This document shows, one piece after another, positions 44,875 to 54,449 of a stretch of DNA of 64,000 bases. The DNA is from Pseudodonghicola flavimaris (lineage in GTDB: Bacteria; Pseudomonadota; Alphaproteobacteria; Rhodobacterales; Rhodobacteraceae), in assembly GCF_030164425.1 (NCBI RefSeq), contig NZ_JASNJD010000003.1, positions 186,001 to 250,000 of the forward strand, given 5' to 3'. The notes under the pieces are model-generated. The model saw only the letters and a program-made list of their open reading frames with translations, was not told the DNA's origin and searched no databases. Position 1 is the stretch's first letter; each line of letters opens with the position of its first letter. A program made the position numbers and the translations under genes.

Positions 44875-46146
44875 TCAATGCGTTAAAAGCCCGGCGCGAA
44901 AGCCGGTGTCGCCCCCTTCGAGCCGCAGTTGCCAGCCCTCCGGCCGACCGGCGGCGGGTGCGGCGATCACCTCCTCCCCCAACCAGAGCGCCGGGCAGGC
45001 CTCAAGCACCGCGGCGGGCAGGCCGCTGTCGGCCCGATCCGGGCATTGCAGCCGGCCCTGCGGCCCCAGCGCGGCAAGCCGGGCCCGCGGCGGCGGAGGT
45101 GGTCCTTCCAGCCGCCAGCGCCGGTCCCACAACCCGCCGGGCGGAGCCTGCAAGTCCTTGATCGCGCTGAATTCGCGACTGACCCACAACCGGGTGTCGT
45201 CACCGCGGCCACGCGGAAAGATCCGGCAGCCCCCCAGGGTGCCGGCGCCACCCCGGCGCAGATCCCGCAGCAGCCGTTCCAGCGAGGCCCGGCGCGGCGG
45301 ATAGGGCAGACCGCCGATCCAGCCGATGGCGCCGGCCAGCAGCCGGCGGGCGATTTCCTGCGGCAATAGGGTAAACGCCCGTGCCTCGAACACCACGCAG
45401 CCTTCGATGATGCGCGAAAGCTCGCCGGCGGCCTGGAACGCCGCCCAGCCCAAGGCCTCATCGGCGCGGGCCATGTTGCGGGCCACATCGCTCAGCGCTT
45501 CCGGCGTGATGCCGAGACGGTCGAGCCCTGCCAACGCCTGGCGTGCCCGCACCCGGGCGAAACGGTCGTCCAGATTCGACGGGTCCTCCTCCCAGGTCAG
45601 CCGCTGACGATCGAGATAGTCACGCAGCGCGCCACGTCCGATCTCAAGCAACGGTCGCGCCAGGATCAGCCCGCCCTGCAGCCGCGTCGGACGCATGCCC
45701 GACAGCCCGGCGGGACCGGAGGCCCGCGCCAGCCGCATCAGCAGGGTTTCGGCCTGATCGTCGGCGGTATGTCCCAGCACCAACATGCCGACGCCCTCGA
45801 CCCGGGCCCAGTCCTCCAGCAGCCGGTAGCGGGCCTGCCGCGCCCGATCCTGCAGATTGCCGCTGCGGTCCCAGCCATGCCAGCGCAGCACGCTGTGCGG
45901 CACCCCCAGCCGCTGGCTCAGCCGCCCGGCGCGGGCCGCCTCGGCCGCCGCCTCGGGCCGCAGACCGTGATCCACCGTCGCCGAAACCAACTGAACCCCG
46001 GTGCCATGCAGCGCGCGCAGCATCAGATGCAAAAGCGCCACCGAGTCGCCACCGCCGGACAGCGCCACGGCGATCCGCCCCGGCAGCGCCGGCCCGAGCG
46101 CGCGCTGCACCCGGGTGATCAGCTCGGCATCGAGCGGCGAGGTCAA
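44875..46146 (-). CDS. tilS: tRNA(Ile)-lysidine synthase
   Basis: A 423-residue TilS that modifies the wobble C of tRNA-Ile(CAU) to lysidine. The PP-loop is VALSGGGDSVALLHLML (SGGGDS at 30-35), followed by ATVDHGLRPEAAAEA and VLGHTADDQAETLLMRL. It overlaps cpoB by four bases and is 74 bases upstream of ftsH; that tilS-ftsH order is widely conserved. Confidence 0.95.
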   Translation of the reverse strand: MTSPLDAELITRVQRALGPALPGRIAVALSGGGDSVALLHLMLRALHGTGVQLVSATVDHGLRPEAAAEAARAGRLSQRLGVPHSVLRWHGWDRSGNLQDRARQARYRLLEDWARVEGVGMLVLGHTADDQAETLLMRLARASGPAGLSGMRPTRLQGGLILARPLLEIGRGALRDYLDRQRLTWEEDPSNLDDRFARVRARQALAGLDRLGITPEALSDVARNMARADEALGWAAFQAAGELSRIIEGCVVFEARAFTLLPQEIARRLLAGAIGWIGGLPYPPRRASLERLLRDLRRGGAGTLGGCRIFPRGRGDDTRLWVSREFSAIKDLQAPPGGLWDRRWRLEGPPPPPRARLAALGPQGRLQCPDRADSGLPAAVLEACPALWLGEEVIAAPAAGRPEGWQLRLEGGDTGFRAGLLTH

Positions 46147-46979
46147 GAGCAGTTCAGCGCCGCCATCTCCGCCTTGGCGGCGCTCACCGCACCGGAGACG
46201 GGGAACCTGACACCGACCTCACCCAGGGTGACGCAGGCCTGGCTGACCTGCCCGAGCCGGCCCAGGGCCGCGCCCAGTTCATACAGCGCCTCCGGCGCAT
46301 CCGGACCGTTGTCGTCGGCGGTGAAGGCGCCCAGGAAGGCGCGCGCCGCCTCGCGCGTGTCGCCCAGACCTTCCAGCGCATGCCCGCGGTTCAGATGCGC
46401 CCGCGCCGCCATCGGACTGCCCGGATAGGAGTCGTTGAACGCCGCGAACAGCTCTGCCGCGCGGGCGAAATCCCCGGCCTCCAGCGCCGCGTTGGCGGCG
46501 TCGAAATCCGCCTTCTCGCCGACCGCCAGCTCACTGCCCGCGTCGGGGTTGCCGGGCGCCGCCGGGGTGCCGGCGGGAACCGCGCCCGCGGGCGGTTCCC
46601 CGCCCAGCGTGGTGGTTTCGCCCAGCTTGGAGACATCGCCGCCCTCAAGCTCGACCAGCCGGAACTCCAGATCTCCGATCCGGTTGGTCCCATCCTCGAC
46701 AATCCGGTCGATGCGATGGCCCAGTTCCTCGGTATCGGCGGTCAGGCGCTGCAATTCGCTCTCGATCGCCGCCACCCGTTCCAGCACGCTGTCACCCGAC
46801 ACGCCGGTCTGCGGCGCCCCAGTCGTCGACAGTTCGCGTTTGAGCCGCTGAATCTCGACATAGAGCACGTTCAGCTCCTGCCGGATATCGGCGAGCGTCT
46901 CCTTGTCCTGAGCCAGCGCGGGGGCCGCCCGCCCGAAGAGCGTCAGCACCAGTGCCAGCAGAAGCAGACCGCGCATCAT
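46143..46979 (-). CDS. cpoB: Tol-Pal system protein YbgF/CpoB
   Basis: A 278-residue periplasmic protein. A signal peptide (MMRGLLLLALVLTLFGRAAPALA) precedes a coiled coil (about residues 27-95; ELNVLYVEIQRLKRELS) and a C-terminal TPR domain (FDAANAALEAGDFARAAELF, then AARAHLNRGHALEGLG). CpoB coordinates PBP1B with Tol during division. It is 9 bases after pal, and its stop overlaps the tilS start. Confidence 0.94.
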   Translation of the reverse strand: MMRGLLLLALVLTLFGRAAPALAQDKETLADIRQELNVLYVEIQRLKRELSTTGAPQTGVSGDSVLERVAAIESELQRLTADTEELGHRIDRIVEDGTNRIGDLEFRLVELEGGDVSKLGETTTLGGEPPAGAVPAGTPAAPGNPDAGSELAVGEKADFDAANAALEAGDFARAAELFAAFNDSYPGSPMAARAHLNRGHALEGLGDTREAARAFLGAFTADDNGPDAPEALYELGAALGRLGQVSQACVTLGEVGVRFPVSGAVSAAKAEMAALNCS

Positions 46980-46988
46980 CCTACCCTC

Positions 46989-47507
46989 TTACCCGGCCAG
47001 CGCGCTGGACAGAACCGTCACCGCGCGGCGGTTCTTGGCATAGCAGGCTTCTTCGCTGCAGATCTCGATCGGCCGTTCCTTGCCGTAGGAGACCGTCTTC
47101 AGCCGGCTGCCGACAACCCCGCGCGAGATCAGGAATTCCCGCGCCGCATTGGCCCGCCGCGCCCCCAGAGCGAGGTTGTATTCGCGAGTACCCTGTTCGT
47201 CGGCATGGCCTTCGATCACGGCGGTGAAATCGGGATTCTTCGTCAGCCAGTCGGCCTGCGCAGTCAGCGTCGCCCGGGCCGCGTCGCCCAGCGTCGACTG
47301 ATCCACCGCGAACCACACCCGATCGCCCACCGCCTGCTGGAAATAGGCCGGCGAGGAGGGATCGGAGGGCAGCCCGGAACCGGCGGTGCCGCTGCCGTAC
47401 CCCGCCCCGCCCATGCCGTCCCCGTAGAGGCCGTCGTTTTTCGCGTTGGAACAGGCCGCCAGCGCCGCGAGGGCGCCGACCATCATCACTTTGCTCAGAG
47501 TATTCAT
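46989..47507 (-). CDS. pal: peptidoglycan-associated lipoprotein Pal
   Basis: A 172-residue lipoprotein: lipobox LAAC with C19, then a Gly/Ser linker (GYGSGTAGSGLPSDPS) and an OmpA domain (about 55-170) with RVWFAVDQSTLGDAA, VIEGHADEQGTREYNLALG and RRANAAREFL. It binds peptidoglycan and TolB. The 87-base gap upstream to tolB holds no feature. Confidence 0.96.
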   Translation of the reverse strand: MNTLSKVMMVGALAALAACSNAKNDGLYGDGMGGAGYGSGTAGSGLPSDPSSPAYFQQAVGDRVWFAVDQSTLGDAARATLTAQADWLTKNPDFTAVIEGHADEQGTREYNLALGARRANAAREFLISRGVVGSRLKTVSYGKERPIEICSEEACYAKNRRAVTVLSSALAG

Positions 47508-47594
47508 GCCATTTGCCTCTCGACTATCGCTTATGCGGGCGATGTTTCTGGGAATGCTTTTATCACAGCGCCGGGGTCATGTGAACGCGGCGCC

Positions 47595-48914
47595 TCAGTT
47601 CTGCAGCGGCGACCACGACGGGTCCGAGGCACCGCCCGGGGTGCGCACGGGGCGCAGGTTCCGGCCGGTGATATCGACGGTATAGAGCGTCGCCTGCCCC
47701 GCCGCGCCACGGCTTTCGCGGGTGAACATGATCACCCGCCCGTTCGGCGCCCAGGTCGGCCCTTCGTCCAGGAAAGACGCGGTCAGCAGCCGTTCCTCGC
47801 TACCATCGGTGCGCATCACGCCGATGTGGAACCGGCCCTGGTTCTGCTTGGTGAAGGCGATCATGTCGCCGCGCGGCGACCAGACCGGGGTGCCATAGCG
47901 GCCCTGACCGAAACTGATCCGCTTCGCCTCGCCACCGGTGGCGGGCATCACGTAAAGTTGTTGGGTGCCTGAACGGTCGCTTTCGAACACGATCTGGCGA
48001 CCGTCCGGCGAATAACTGGGCGCGGTCTCGATCGACGGGGCGGAGGTCAGCCGGGTCTGTTTTCCGGTATTGATGTCCATCTCGAAAATATCGGTGTTGC
48101 CCCCCTGTTCGAGAGAGAAAACCACCGTGCGCCCGTCGGGGGCGAAGCGCGGCGCGAAGCTCATGCTGCCCTCGCGGGTTTCCAGCACCCGGCGCTTCAC
48201 CTTGCCGACGTCGAGCACATAGATCCGCGGGAACCCGGTCTCGAAACTGGTATAGAGCACCCGGTCGCCCGAGGGCGAGAACCGCGGCGCCAGAACGATG
48301 GCGGCGCTGTCGGTCAGATACTGCACGTTGGCGCCATCGTAATCCATGATCGCCAGCCGTTTCTTGCGGTCGTTCTTTGGCCCGCTTTCCGACACGAAGA
48401 CCACCCGGCTGTCGAAATAGCCGCCCTCGCCGGTGATCCGGCTATAGACCGCATCGGCCACCTTATGGGCCATCCGCCGCCAGCCGTCGGTGGTGCCGGC
48501 GAATTGCAGCCCGTTGCCCAGTTCCGCGCCCGAAAACACGTCCCACACCCGGAACCGCACCGTCAGCCGCTTGCCGGCGACCGACACCGCGCCGGTGACC
48601 AGCGCCTGGGCGTTGATCGCTTTCCAGTCGGCGAACTGGATCGGGGCGGCGAAATCGCTGACCTTGCCGATATGGGCACTGGCGGGAATCTCGCGAAACA
48701 GGCCGGTGCCGGACAGATCGGCGGCAATGACCCGGCCGATCTCCCGCGCCACATCCGCCGCGCCCTGGGTATCGGGCACGAAATCTGGCACCGCGAAGGG
48801 AAGGGGTTCGATCACGCCTTCGGTGATCTCGATCCGCAGCGGTCCGTTCTGCGCCGCGGCCGGCTGGATCAGCAGGGCCCATCCCAGCAGAAAGCTCAGC
48901 AGAAGTCTGGTCAT
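47595..48914 (-). CDS. tolB: Tol-Pal system beta-propeller protein TolB
   Basis: A 439-residue periplasmic protein. A signal peptide ([19 protein letters not shown]) and an N-terminal domain (about 25-160) lead to a six-bladed propeller of WD/PD40-type repeats: [60 protein letters not shown] and [20 protein letters not shown]. It overlaps tolA by four bases. Confidence 0.97.
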   Translation of the reverse strand: MTRLLLSFLLGWALLIQPAAAQNGPLRIEITEGVIEPLPFAVPDFVPDTQGAADVAREIGRVIAADLSGTGLFREIPASAHIGKVSDFAAPIQFADWKAINAQALVTGAVSVAGKRLTVRFRVWDVFSGAELGNGLQFAGTTDGWRRMAHKVADAVYSRITGEGGYFDSRVVFVSESGPKNDRKKRLAIMDYDGANVQYLTDSAAIVLAPRFSPSGDRVLYTSFETGFPRIYVLDVGKVKRRVLETREGSMSFAPRFAPDGRTVVFSLEQGGNTDIFEMDINTGKQTRLTSAPSIETAPSYSPDGRQIVFESDRSGTQQLYVMPATGGEAKRISFGQGRYGTPVWSPRGDMIAFTKQNQGRFHIGVMRTDGSEERLLTASFLDEGPTWAPNGRVIMFTRESRGAAGQATLYTVDITGRNLRPVRTPGGASDPSWSPLQN

Positions 48915-50092
48915 TTAATCCGCATCCTCTCAGGATTGAATGTCATCTCAATATCACGCCAATGATCGTATTTGTCTGCCGGCAGCGCGTATCCGCGGGC
49001 GCCGCAGCGGATGATTGCCCGCCGCGCGGCCTCGAATGCCTGTTTTGCCGCCCCGCTGTCGCCGCCGGAGCTCGACACCATGCGGATCGAGCCAACCTCT
49101 GGCTTACCGTCCGAAGTCAACGAAACTGCGACAACCACCGTCGTCGACAGCGCCGCAGAGGACAGCGAGCCGACGTTCCAGCAGGCCGAGACCGCCACGC
49201 GCAGCGACTCCTTCTCGCCGGCGCTGAGCGGTGGGCCTGCCGGCGCGGCCGCCGCCGGCGCCCGTGTCTCGCTGCCGGCCAGAGCTTCGGACAGAGCGGA
49301 GTCGACGCTGCTGCGGGTCCGTGCGCGGTCACTGGCCGGCGCCGCGGGCTTGGGCGTGGCCGGGGTGGCCGCGGCCGTCGCCTCGGTGCGCCGCGCGGGG
49401 CGCATCGCCGGACGTTGCGACCGGCTCGGCGCCAGCGCCGCCTGCACCGCCTCGCCGGTATCCTCGCTTTCGCCTTCCTCGGCCTCAGTCACGATCTCGC
49501 TCACCGCTTCTTCCGGAGCGGTCGCCGGCTGCGGCTCCGCCTCGGCGGCGGCATCGGGTGCCGGCGCGATCTCCTCGCGAACGACGGGATCGGGCGTGGC
49601 CTCTGGCGGCGGCGGCGCGACCGGCTCCGGTGCCACCCGCTCAACCGGGCGCGGTTTCGGCCGCGGCGCCTGCGGAATCAGCGCGGCGGTCTGCGCCGGC
49701 TCGGGTTGCGGCGGTTCGGGCTGCGGTGCCGGCTCGGGCTCTGCCACCGGTTCCGGGACGGGCTCGGGCGCCGGAACCGGTTGTGGCGCGGGATCGGGGG
49801 CCGCCACCGGTTCGGGAGCCGGCGTCGTCGGCCGGGGCGGCGGCGCCTCTGGCGCGGGCTCGGGCGCGGCGATTTCCGGCTCCGGCGCCGGGACGGCCTC
49901 GGGCTGGGTCACCTCTTCGGCCGCAGCCGGCGCCGCATGCCGGCCACTAAGTGCGGCATAGTCCTCAGCGCTGATCACGGTCACATCCTGCACCTCGAAA
50001 GGTGTCGGATCCGACCGGAACGCACCGCCGAGGAACGCCCAGCTCAGCAGCGCCACATGGGCGACCGCCGAAATTTTCGTGCCGGTCTGCAC
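48911..50092 (-). CDS. tolA: cell envelope integrity protein TolA
   Basis: A 393-residue protein with one N-terminal membrane anchor (about residues 5-22, [19 protein letters not shown]), a long Pro/Ala/Glu-rich central region (about 55-270) that should span the periplasm, and a C-terminal TolA/TonB-like domain (about 290-393: [20 protein letters not shown] and [16 protein letters not shown]). The Pro-rich domain replaces the Ala/Lys/Glu-helical domain of enteric TolA, which is usual in alphaproteobacteria. It is the energy-transducing link from TolQR to Pal/TolB. Confidence 0.92.
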   Translation of the reverse strand: MQTGTKISAVAHVALLSWAFLGGAFRSDPTPFEVQDVTVISAEDYAALSGRHAAPAAAEEVTQPEAVPAPEPEIAAPEPAPEAPPPRPTTPAPEPVAAPDPAPQPVPAPEPVPEPVAEPEPAPQPEPPQPEPAQTAALIPQAPRPKPRPVERVAPEPVAPPPPEATPDPVVREEIAPAPDAAAEAEPQPATAPEEAVSEIVTEAEEGESEDTGEAVQAALAPSRSQRPAMRPARRTEATAAATPATPKPAAPASDRARTRSSVDSALSEALAGSETRAPAAAAPAGPPLSAGEKESLRVAVSACWNVGSLSSAALSTTVVVAVSLTSDGKPEVGSIRMVSSSGGDSGAAKQAFEAARRAIIRCGARGYALPADKYDHWRDIEMTFNPERMRIK

Positions 50093-50099
50093 AGCGCCC

Positions 50100-50573
50100 T
50101 CACCCGGCCTCGTCCAGCGACGGACCGCCGCTGTCGGTCACCAGCCCGACGTTGGAAAACCCGCCGGCGTTCAGCGCCCCCATCACCTGCATCACCGTTT
50201 CATAGGGGATCGAGCCATCGGCACGCAGATAGACCCGGTCGCTGCCGCGTTCGGCGGCGATCGCCCGCAGCTTCGGCAACAGCTCCGCCCGCGGCACCGG
50301 CGTGGTCTGCAGCTGGATCTCGCCCGTGGCGGTGATGGTCACGGTCAGCGGCTCCTCCTGCTCGGAGGGCAGCGCGCCGGCGGCGGTCTTCGGCAGCTCC
50401 ACCGGCACCCCCACCGTCATCAGCGGCGCCGCCACCATGAAGATGATCAGCAGCACCAGCATCACGTCGACAAAGGGCGTGATGTTAATCTCCGCCATCG
50501 GCCGGGCGCGCCGCCGGCCGCGGCCCCGCCGCCGGCCTCCGCTGCTGCCCGATGTCTGAACCCCCGCGCCCAT
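50100..50573 (-). CDS. tolR: Tol-Pal system protein TolR (ExbD family)
   Basis: A 157-residue ExbD/TolR protein. A basic, Arg/Gly-rich N-terminal tail (RRRGRGRRRARP) precedes MAEINITPFVDVMLVLLIIF, where the Asp in FVDVML is the proton-carrying residue in the single membrane helix; a periplasmic domain with VPVELPKT and DGSIPYETVMQVMGAL follows. Separated by three bases from tolQ and seven from tolA, so the three are one operon. Confidence 0.95.
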   Translation of the reverse strand: MGAGVQTSGSSGGRRRGRGRRRARPMAEINITPFVDVMLVLLIIFMVAAPLMTVGVPVELPKTAAGALPSEQEEPLTVTITATGEIQLQTTPVPRAELLPKLRAIAAERGSDRVYLRADGSIPYETVMQVMGALNAGGFSNVGLVTDSGGPSLDEAG

Positions 50574-50576
50574 CTC

Positions 50577-51272
50577 TCAAGCGTCCAGCTGGCGGCTGAG
50601 GATGGTGGCGAATTCATCCGCGAAAGCCTCATAGCCCGCGACGATCCGGTCGCTGTCCGCGCTCAGCTTGTTGTAGAAGATCACCGCCGGGATCGCCGCC
50701 AGCAACCCCAGACCGGTGGCCAGCAGCGCCTCGGCGATGCCGGGGGCGACCACCGCCAGATTGGTGTTCTGCTGCGCCGCGATCTCGATAAACGCATGCA
50801 TGATGCCCCAGACGGTGCCGAACAGCCCGACAAAGGGCGCGGTGGAGCCGACTGTGGCCAGCACCGGCAGCCCCTTCTGCAGCTTCTCCGCCTCCTTGGC
50901 GATGGCCACGTCCATGCTGCGGTCGATCCGCGCCTGCGCCCCGGCGATCAACCCGCCGTCGTCGCGATGCGACCGGCGCCATTCCACCATACCGGCGGCA
51001 AAGACCTTCTGAGCGCTGCCGGCCGGCTGCGGCCCGATCTCGTCGAACAGCCCGTCCAGCGGCTCCCCCGACCAGAAGGCCTGGTCGAACTCCGCCGCCT
51101 CGCGCCGGGCAGCACGATAGGTGATGATTTTCTGAATGACGATCGACCACGACCAGAAGGAGGCGAGCACCAGCAGCGCCATCACCAGCTTCACGATCAA
51201 GGTTGCCCGCGCGAACAAGGCCCACAGCGAGAAATCCATCTGCTGCGCCAGGGCCAGGGTATCTGCTTCCAT
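50577..51272 (-). CDS. tolQ: Tol-Pal system proton channel TolQ
   Basis: A 231-residue MotA/TolQ/ExbB protein with three membrane helices (about residues 21-45, 131-153, 167-192). Signature parts: LPVLATVGSTAPFVGLFGTV and NTNLAVVAPGIAEALLATGL. It forms the proton channel that energises TolA with TolR. A 12-base palindrome is upstream, in the gap to ybgC. Confidence 0.96.
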   Translation of the reverse strand: MEADTLALAQQMDFSLWALFARATLIVKLVMALLVLASFWSWSIVIQKIITYRAARREAAEFDQAFWSGEPLDGLFDEIGPQPAGSAQKVFAAGMVEWRRSHRDDGGLIAGAQARIDRSMDVAIAKEAEKLQKGLPVLATVGSTAPFVGLFGTVWGIMHAFIEIAAQQNTNLAVVAPGIAEALLATGLGLLAAIPAVIFYNKLSADSDRIVAGYEAFADEFATILSRQLDA

Positions 51273-51310
51273 CCGCCTGCTCTTTGCCTCTGCGGCCGGA
51301 TTCTGCGCCG

Positions 51311-51322
51311 GCCCAATTGGGC
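51311..51322. promoter_or_regulatory. Perfect 12-base palindrome in the ybgC-tolQ gap
   Basis: GCCCAATTGGGC, 39 bases upstream of tolQ. It is a small but perfect dyad in a 93-base gap; a regulatory role is only inferred. Confidence 0.35.
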
Positions 51323-51365
51323 TGAGTCTAAACCAGTCTGTGGATAAAAGCCATTCCCCGCGCGC

Positions 51366-51767
51366 TCACGCCCCCGTGGGCACCAGCTTTGCGCGAATCT
51401 CCGCTGGCAGGCGCACCGGCTTGCCCGCCGCATTCATGCAGACCGCCAGGACCGAGGCGGTGAAGATCACCTGATCGCCGCGCCGGACCACCTGATCCAT
51501 GGTCAGCCGCACACCGGAGATATCCCGCACCGTGGTCTCGATCAGCAGCTCGTCTTCGAATTTGGCGGTCGCGAGGTATTCCGCCTCGATCCGCCGCACC
51601 ACCCAGACGATGCCCTGATCGCGCATCGCGTTCTGATCGTTGCCCAGCCGGCGCACCCAGTCGCTGCGCGCCCGCTCGATATAGCGCAGGTAATTGGCGT
51701 GATAGACGATGCCACCCATGTCGGTGTCCTCATAGAACACCTGGACGCGGAACTGATGAACGCTCAT
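51366..51767 (-). CDS. ybgC: Tol-Pal-associated acyl-CoA thioesterase
   Basis: A 133-residue hot-dog-fold thioesterase. YEDTDMGGIVYHANYLRYIE (about residues 11-30) is the YbgC/4-HBT active-site stretch, with the catalytic Asp in DTDMGG. It hydrolyses acyl-CoA esters and is the usual first gene before tolQ. Its start overlaps the stop of the uncharacterised gene upstream by four bases. Confidence 0.95.
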   Translation of the reverse strand: MSVHQFRVQVFYEDTDMGGIVYHANYLRYIERARSDWVRRLGNDQNAMRDQGIVWVVRRIEAEYLATAKFEDELLIETTVRDISGVRLTMDQVVRRGDQVIFTASVLAVCMNAAGKPVRLPAEIRAKLVPTGA

Positions 51768-52387
51768 GAGCCGGGCTCCATCCGGGCAAACAATCTCAGC
51801 GCCTGCGACGGATCGCGCGCCACCGCCGGCAGCACCGGATCATAGGCCGCCCGGATCAGCCCGGCGATCTCGGGGCGCAGGATGATATGGCCGCCCGCCT
51901 TCGCCAGCGGCGACCGGTCGCGAAAGGCGCGCTCGGACCACAACAGGAACACCTGCACCACCTGCGCCAGCGCCAGTTCCTCCGCCGGCAGCCGCGCCAG
52001 CGCCGCGTCCATCTTCAGGAAGACGAAGGCGGCCTTGATCGCCCCCTCGGCATCGAAGCGGAAGGCGCGGTACTGGTTGGCACCACCGGCCTGCAGCCGC
52101 GGCACCAGCAGCGCCAGGTCGGGCAACAGCCCGTCCAGCCCCGGCACCTCCAGCAACTCCGACCAGTCGCGAAAGAAGAACACCATGCAATTGCCGCCCA
52201 GCTCGGGATCGGTTTCGGCCAGCTTGTGACCGGACAGCGCCGCCACCGCCTCGAAGGCGCCCTTGAGCACCGACAGCGTCGCCTCCTCCACCCCGAAGAC
52301 GATCGGCGCAATCGGCCGGCCCCAGCGGGCGAACAGGAACCCGCCCTCTTCGCGGGTGAAAAGCGCTTCGATCTCTTGCGGTGTCAC
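51764..52387 (-). CDS. conserved hypothetical protein upstream of ybgC
   Basis: A soluble protein of about 207 residues that I do not recognise. It starts VTPQEIEALFTREEGGFLFARW, then FGVEEATLSVLKGAFEAVAA, CMVFFFRDWSELLEVPGL and a C-terminal helical part (EELALAQVVQVFLLWSERAF). The GTG at 52387 follows GGAG by eight bases and is preferred. The frame is open to 52549, but the extra N-terminus (LRREYLGREEAG) is translated from repeat copy D and is not real. An alternative start near 52470 would give a lipoprotein-like leader ending in FYGC. Coupling to ybgC suggests an envelope or CoA-related role. Confidence 0.75.
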   Translation of the reverse strand: MTPQEIEALFTREEGGFLFARWGRPIAPIVFGVEEATLSVLKGAFEAVAALSGHKLAETDPELGGNCMVFFFRDWSELLEVPGLDGLLPDLALLVPRLQAGGANQYRAFRFDAEGAIKAAFVFLKMDAALARLPAEELALAQVVQVFLLWSERAFRDRSPLAKAGGHIILRPEIAGLIRAAYDPVLPAVARDPSQALRLFARMEPGS

Positions 52388-52485
52388 CGGCGGTCTCCGT
52401 TGCCTCTGCCTGCCACAGCCATAAAACCCCGCCGCCGCGACCGCAACCAAGGCGCCACGTCGCAGAACCCGGGCGCGCACCCCGG

Positions 52486-52518
52486 CTTCTTCTCTGCCCA
52501 AATACTCTCGCCGAAGGC
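52486..52518 (-). repeat. Dispersed 3'-end repeat, copy D
   Basis: Minus strand: GCCTTCGGCGA, then GAGTATTTGGGCAGAGAAG and AAG. It lies 96 bases 3' of ruvB in the same orientation. Apart from a two-base indel it is identical to copy C, 36 kb away. Confidence 0.85.
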
Positions 52519-52613
52519 ACGGCGCGCAGCGCCGTTCAGGCAGACGCACCCCCTCAGGCCATCAGCACACGCCCCTGATCCGGTCGAAGCTCAGCCCGTT
52601 TCCTGGACGCCGC

Positions 52614-53633
52614 TCACCCAAAAAGATCGCTTTGGCGCTTGGGCATCGGCAGACCCAGATGATGCCAGGCCTTCTGCGCCAGCATGCGGCCGCGCGGGGT
52701 GCGCTGGATCAGCCCCTGCTGCAGCAGATAGGGCTCGATCACCTCTTCCAGCGCATCGCGGCTTTCCGACAGCGCCGCCGACAGCGTCTCGATCCCCACC
52801 GGGCCACCGGCGTAATTCTCGGCGATCAGGCTCAGATAGCGACGGTCGGCGCCATCCAGGCCGATACGGTCCACTCCCAGGCGGGTCAGCGCATGGTCGG
52901 CAAGATCGCGGGTGATCCGCCCATCGCCCTCGACCACCGCGAAATCCACCACCCGGCGCAGCAGCCGCCCGGCGATCCGCGGGGTGCCCCGGGCCCGCCG
53001 CGCGATCTCGCGCGCGCCCTCGGCATCAGCCGGCGCCCCCAGCTTGCGGGCATTGCGGCTGACGATCTCGTAGAGCTCGTCCTCGGTATAGAACTGCAGC
53101 CGGGTCGGGATGCCGAACCGGTCGCGCAGCGGCGTCGTCAGCAACCCCATCCGCGTCGTCGCCCCCACCAGCGTGAAGGGCTGCAGCTCGATCCGCACGG
53201 TCCGCGCCGCCGGCCCCTCGCCAATCACCAGATCGAGCTCGTAATCCTCCATCGCCGGATAGAGCACCTCTTCCACCGCCGGGTTCAACCGGTGGATCTC
53301 GTCGATGAACAGAACGTCGCGCGCCTCGAGGTTGGTCAGAATCGCCGCCAGATCGCCCGCCTTGGCCAACACCGGGCCAGAGGTCATGCGGAAGTTCACC
53401 CCCAGCTCGCGCGCCATGATCTGCGCCAGCGTCGTCTTGCCCAGCCCCGGAGGGCCGTGGAACAGGGTGTGATCCATCGCCTCGCCGCGCTGACGGGCGG
53501 ATTGCACGAAAATCCGCAGGTTCGCCCGCGCCTCGGCCTGACCGATGAACTCATCGAGCGCCTGCGGCCGCAACGCGCGGTCATTGTCCTCGGGCAGCGG
53601 CTCAGGCCGCAGGGTGGGATCGGGGTCGGTCAT
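52614..53633 (-). CDS. ruvB: Holliday junction branch migration helicase RuvB
   Basis: A 339-residue AAA+ motor. Walker [10 protein letters not shown] is at 60-68, Walker [11 protein letters not shown] follows, and [18 protein letters not shown] carries sensor 1 and the arginine finger. The winged-helix C-terminus ends [10 protein letters not shown]. The ATG at 53633 has GGCGGAGAGGCG upstream and is preferred to an ATG at 53672. Confidence 0.97.
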   Translation of the reverse strand: MTDPDPTLRPEPLPEDNDRALRPQALDEFIGQAEARANLRIFVQSARQRGEAMDHTLFHGPPGLGKTTLAQIMARELGVNFRMTSGPVLAKAGDLAAILTNLEARDVLFIDEIHRLNPAVEEVLYPAMEDYELDLVIGEGPAARTVRIELQPFTLVGATTRMGLLTTPLRDRFGIPTRLQFYTEDELYEIVSRNARKLGAPADAEGAREIARRARGTPRIAGRLLRRVVDFAVVEGDGRITRDLADHALTRLGVDRIGLDGADRRYLSLIAENYAGGPVGIETLSAALSESRDALEEVIEPYLLQQGLIQRTPRGRMLAQKAWHHLGLPMPKRQSDLFG

Positions 53634-53762
53634 CGCCTCTCCGCCTTTGTGAAAGATCCTGACCGTTCCCACACCGCTCCCGGCCCTCCGTCAGGTCGGA
53701 CCATATCCCGGAGGCCGAGGGGGCACGGCCCCCGTGCTACACTCTGAGGTCCAGGCACGCCC

Positions 53763-54449
53763 CTACCCCTTCGGCGCCAGCAGCTTCAGTGCGGCGCGGA
53801 TCAGCGCGGCTTCGCCCGCGTCCGGGGTCTCGCCGGCCGCTTCGGCCACCGCCGCCGCCGCCTCCGAGGGCGCATACCCCAGGTTCGAGAGCGCCGAGAG
53901 CGCATCCGCCTGGGCGCTGGCGGATCCGCGCGGCTTCGGCTGCGCCTTCACCCGCGCCGGTCCGGTCTCCGGCGTCTCGATCACCTCCATCGGCGCGGGC
54001 TCGGGCCCTTCCATCGCCTCGGTGATCGAGCCCCCCAGCGCCATCACGCCGGGCGCCTTGTCCTTGAGATCCAGCACGATGCGCTGCGCCGTCTTCGGCC
54101 CGACCCCCTTGGCCGCCTTGACCGAGGCCCAGTCCCCCAGCGCGATGGCCCGGCCGACCCCATCGGGGCCGAGCGTCCCGAGGATCGCCAGCGAGACCTT
54201 GGCGCCGACGCCCTGCACGCTCATCAGCAGCCGGTGCCATTCCTTTTCCACCAGCGAGGGAAAGCCGAAGAGCTGCATCAGATCCTCGCGCACCACCAGA
54301 TCGGTATAAAGCGTCACCGCCTCTCCCACCCCGGGCAGGGTCGCCAGCGTGCGGTCCGAGCAATAGACCAGATAGCCGACGCCGCCGACATCGATCAGGA
54401 TGTGATCCTCGGCGCGATAGCCGATCCGCCCCGACAGCCGCCCGATCAT
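53763..54449 (-). CDS. ruvA: Holliday junction DNA-binding protein RuvA
   Basis: A 228-residue Ruv[21 protein letters not shown] opens domain I; two helix-hairpin-helix motifs ([36 protein letters not shown]) bind junction DNA; a Pro/Glu-rich linker and the C-terminal RuvB-binding domain ([19 protein letters not shown]) follow. The ATG overlaps the ruvC stop (ATGA), which excludes the longer open frame. It is 129 bases upstream of ruvB; that gap shows nothing notable. Confidence 0.96.
   Translation of the reverse strand: MIGRLSGRIGYRAEDHILIDVGGVGYLVYCSDRTLATLPGVGEAVTLYTDLVVREDLMQLFGFPSLVEKEWHRLLMSVQGVGAKVSLAILGTLGPDGVGRAIALGDWASVKAAKGVGPKTAQRIVLDLKDKAPGVMALGGSITEAMEGPEPAPMEVIETPETGPARVKAQPKPRGSASAQADALSALSNLGYAPSEAAAAVAEAAGETPDAGEAALIRAALKLLAPKG

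Noticed and set aside
49600-49950. Pro/Ala/Glu-rich part of tolA as a nucleotide repeat array
   Set aside because: The periodicity is amino-acid composition of the TolA linker (Pro-Glu-Pro), not a fixed DNA repeat or CRISPR-like array.
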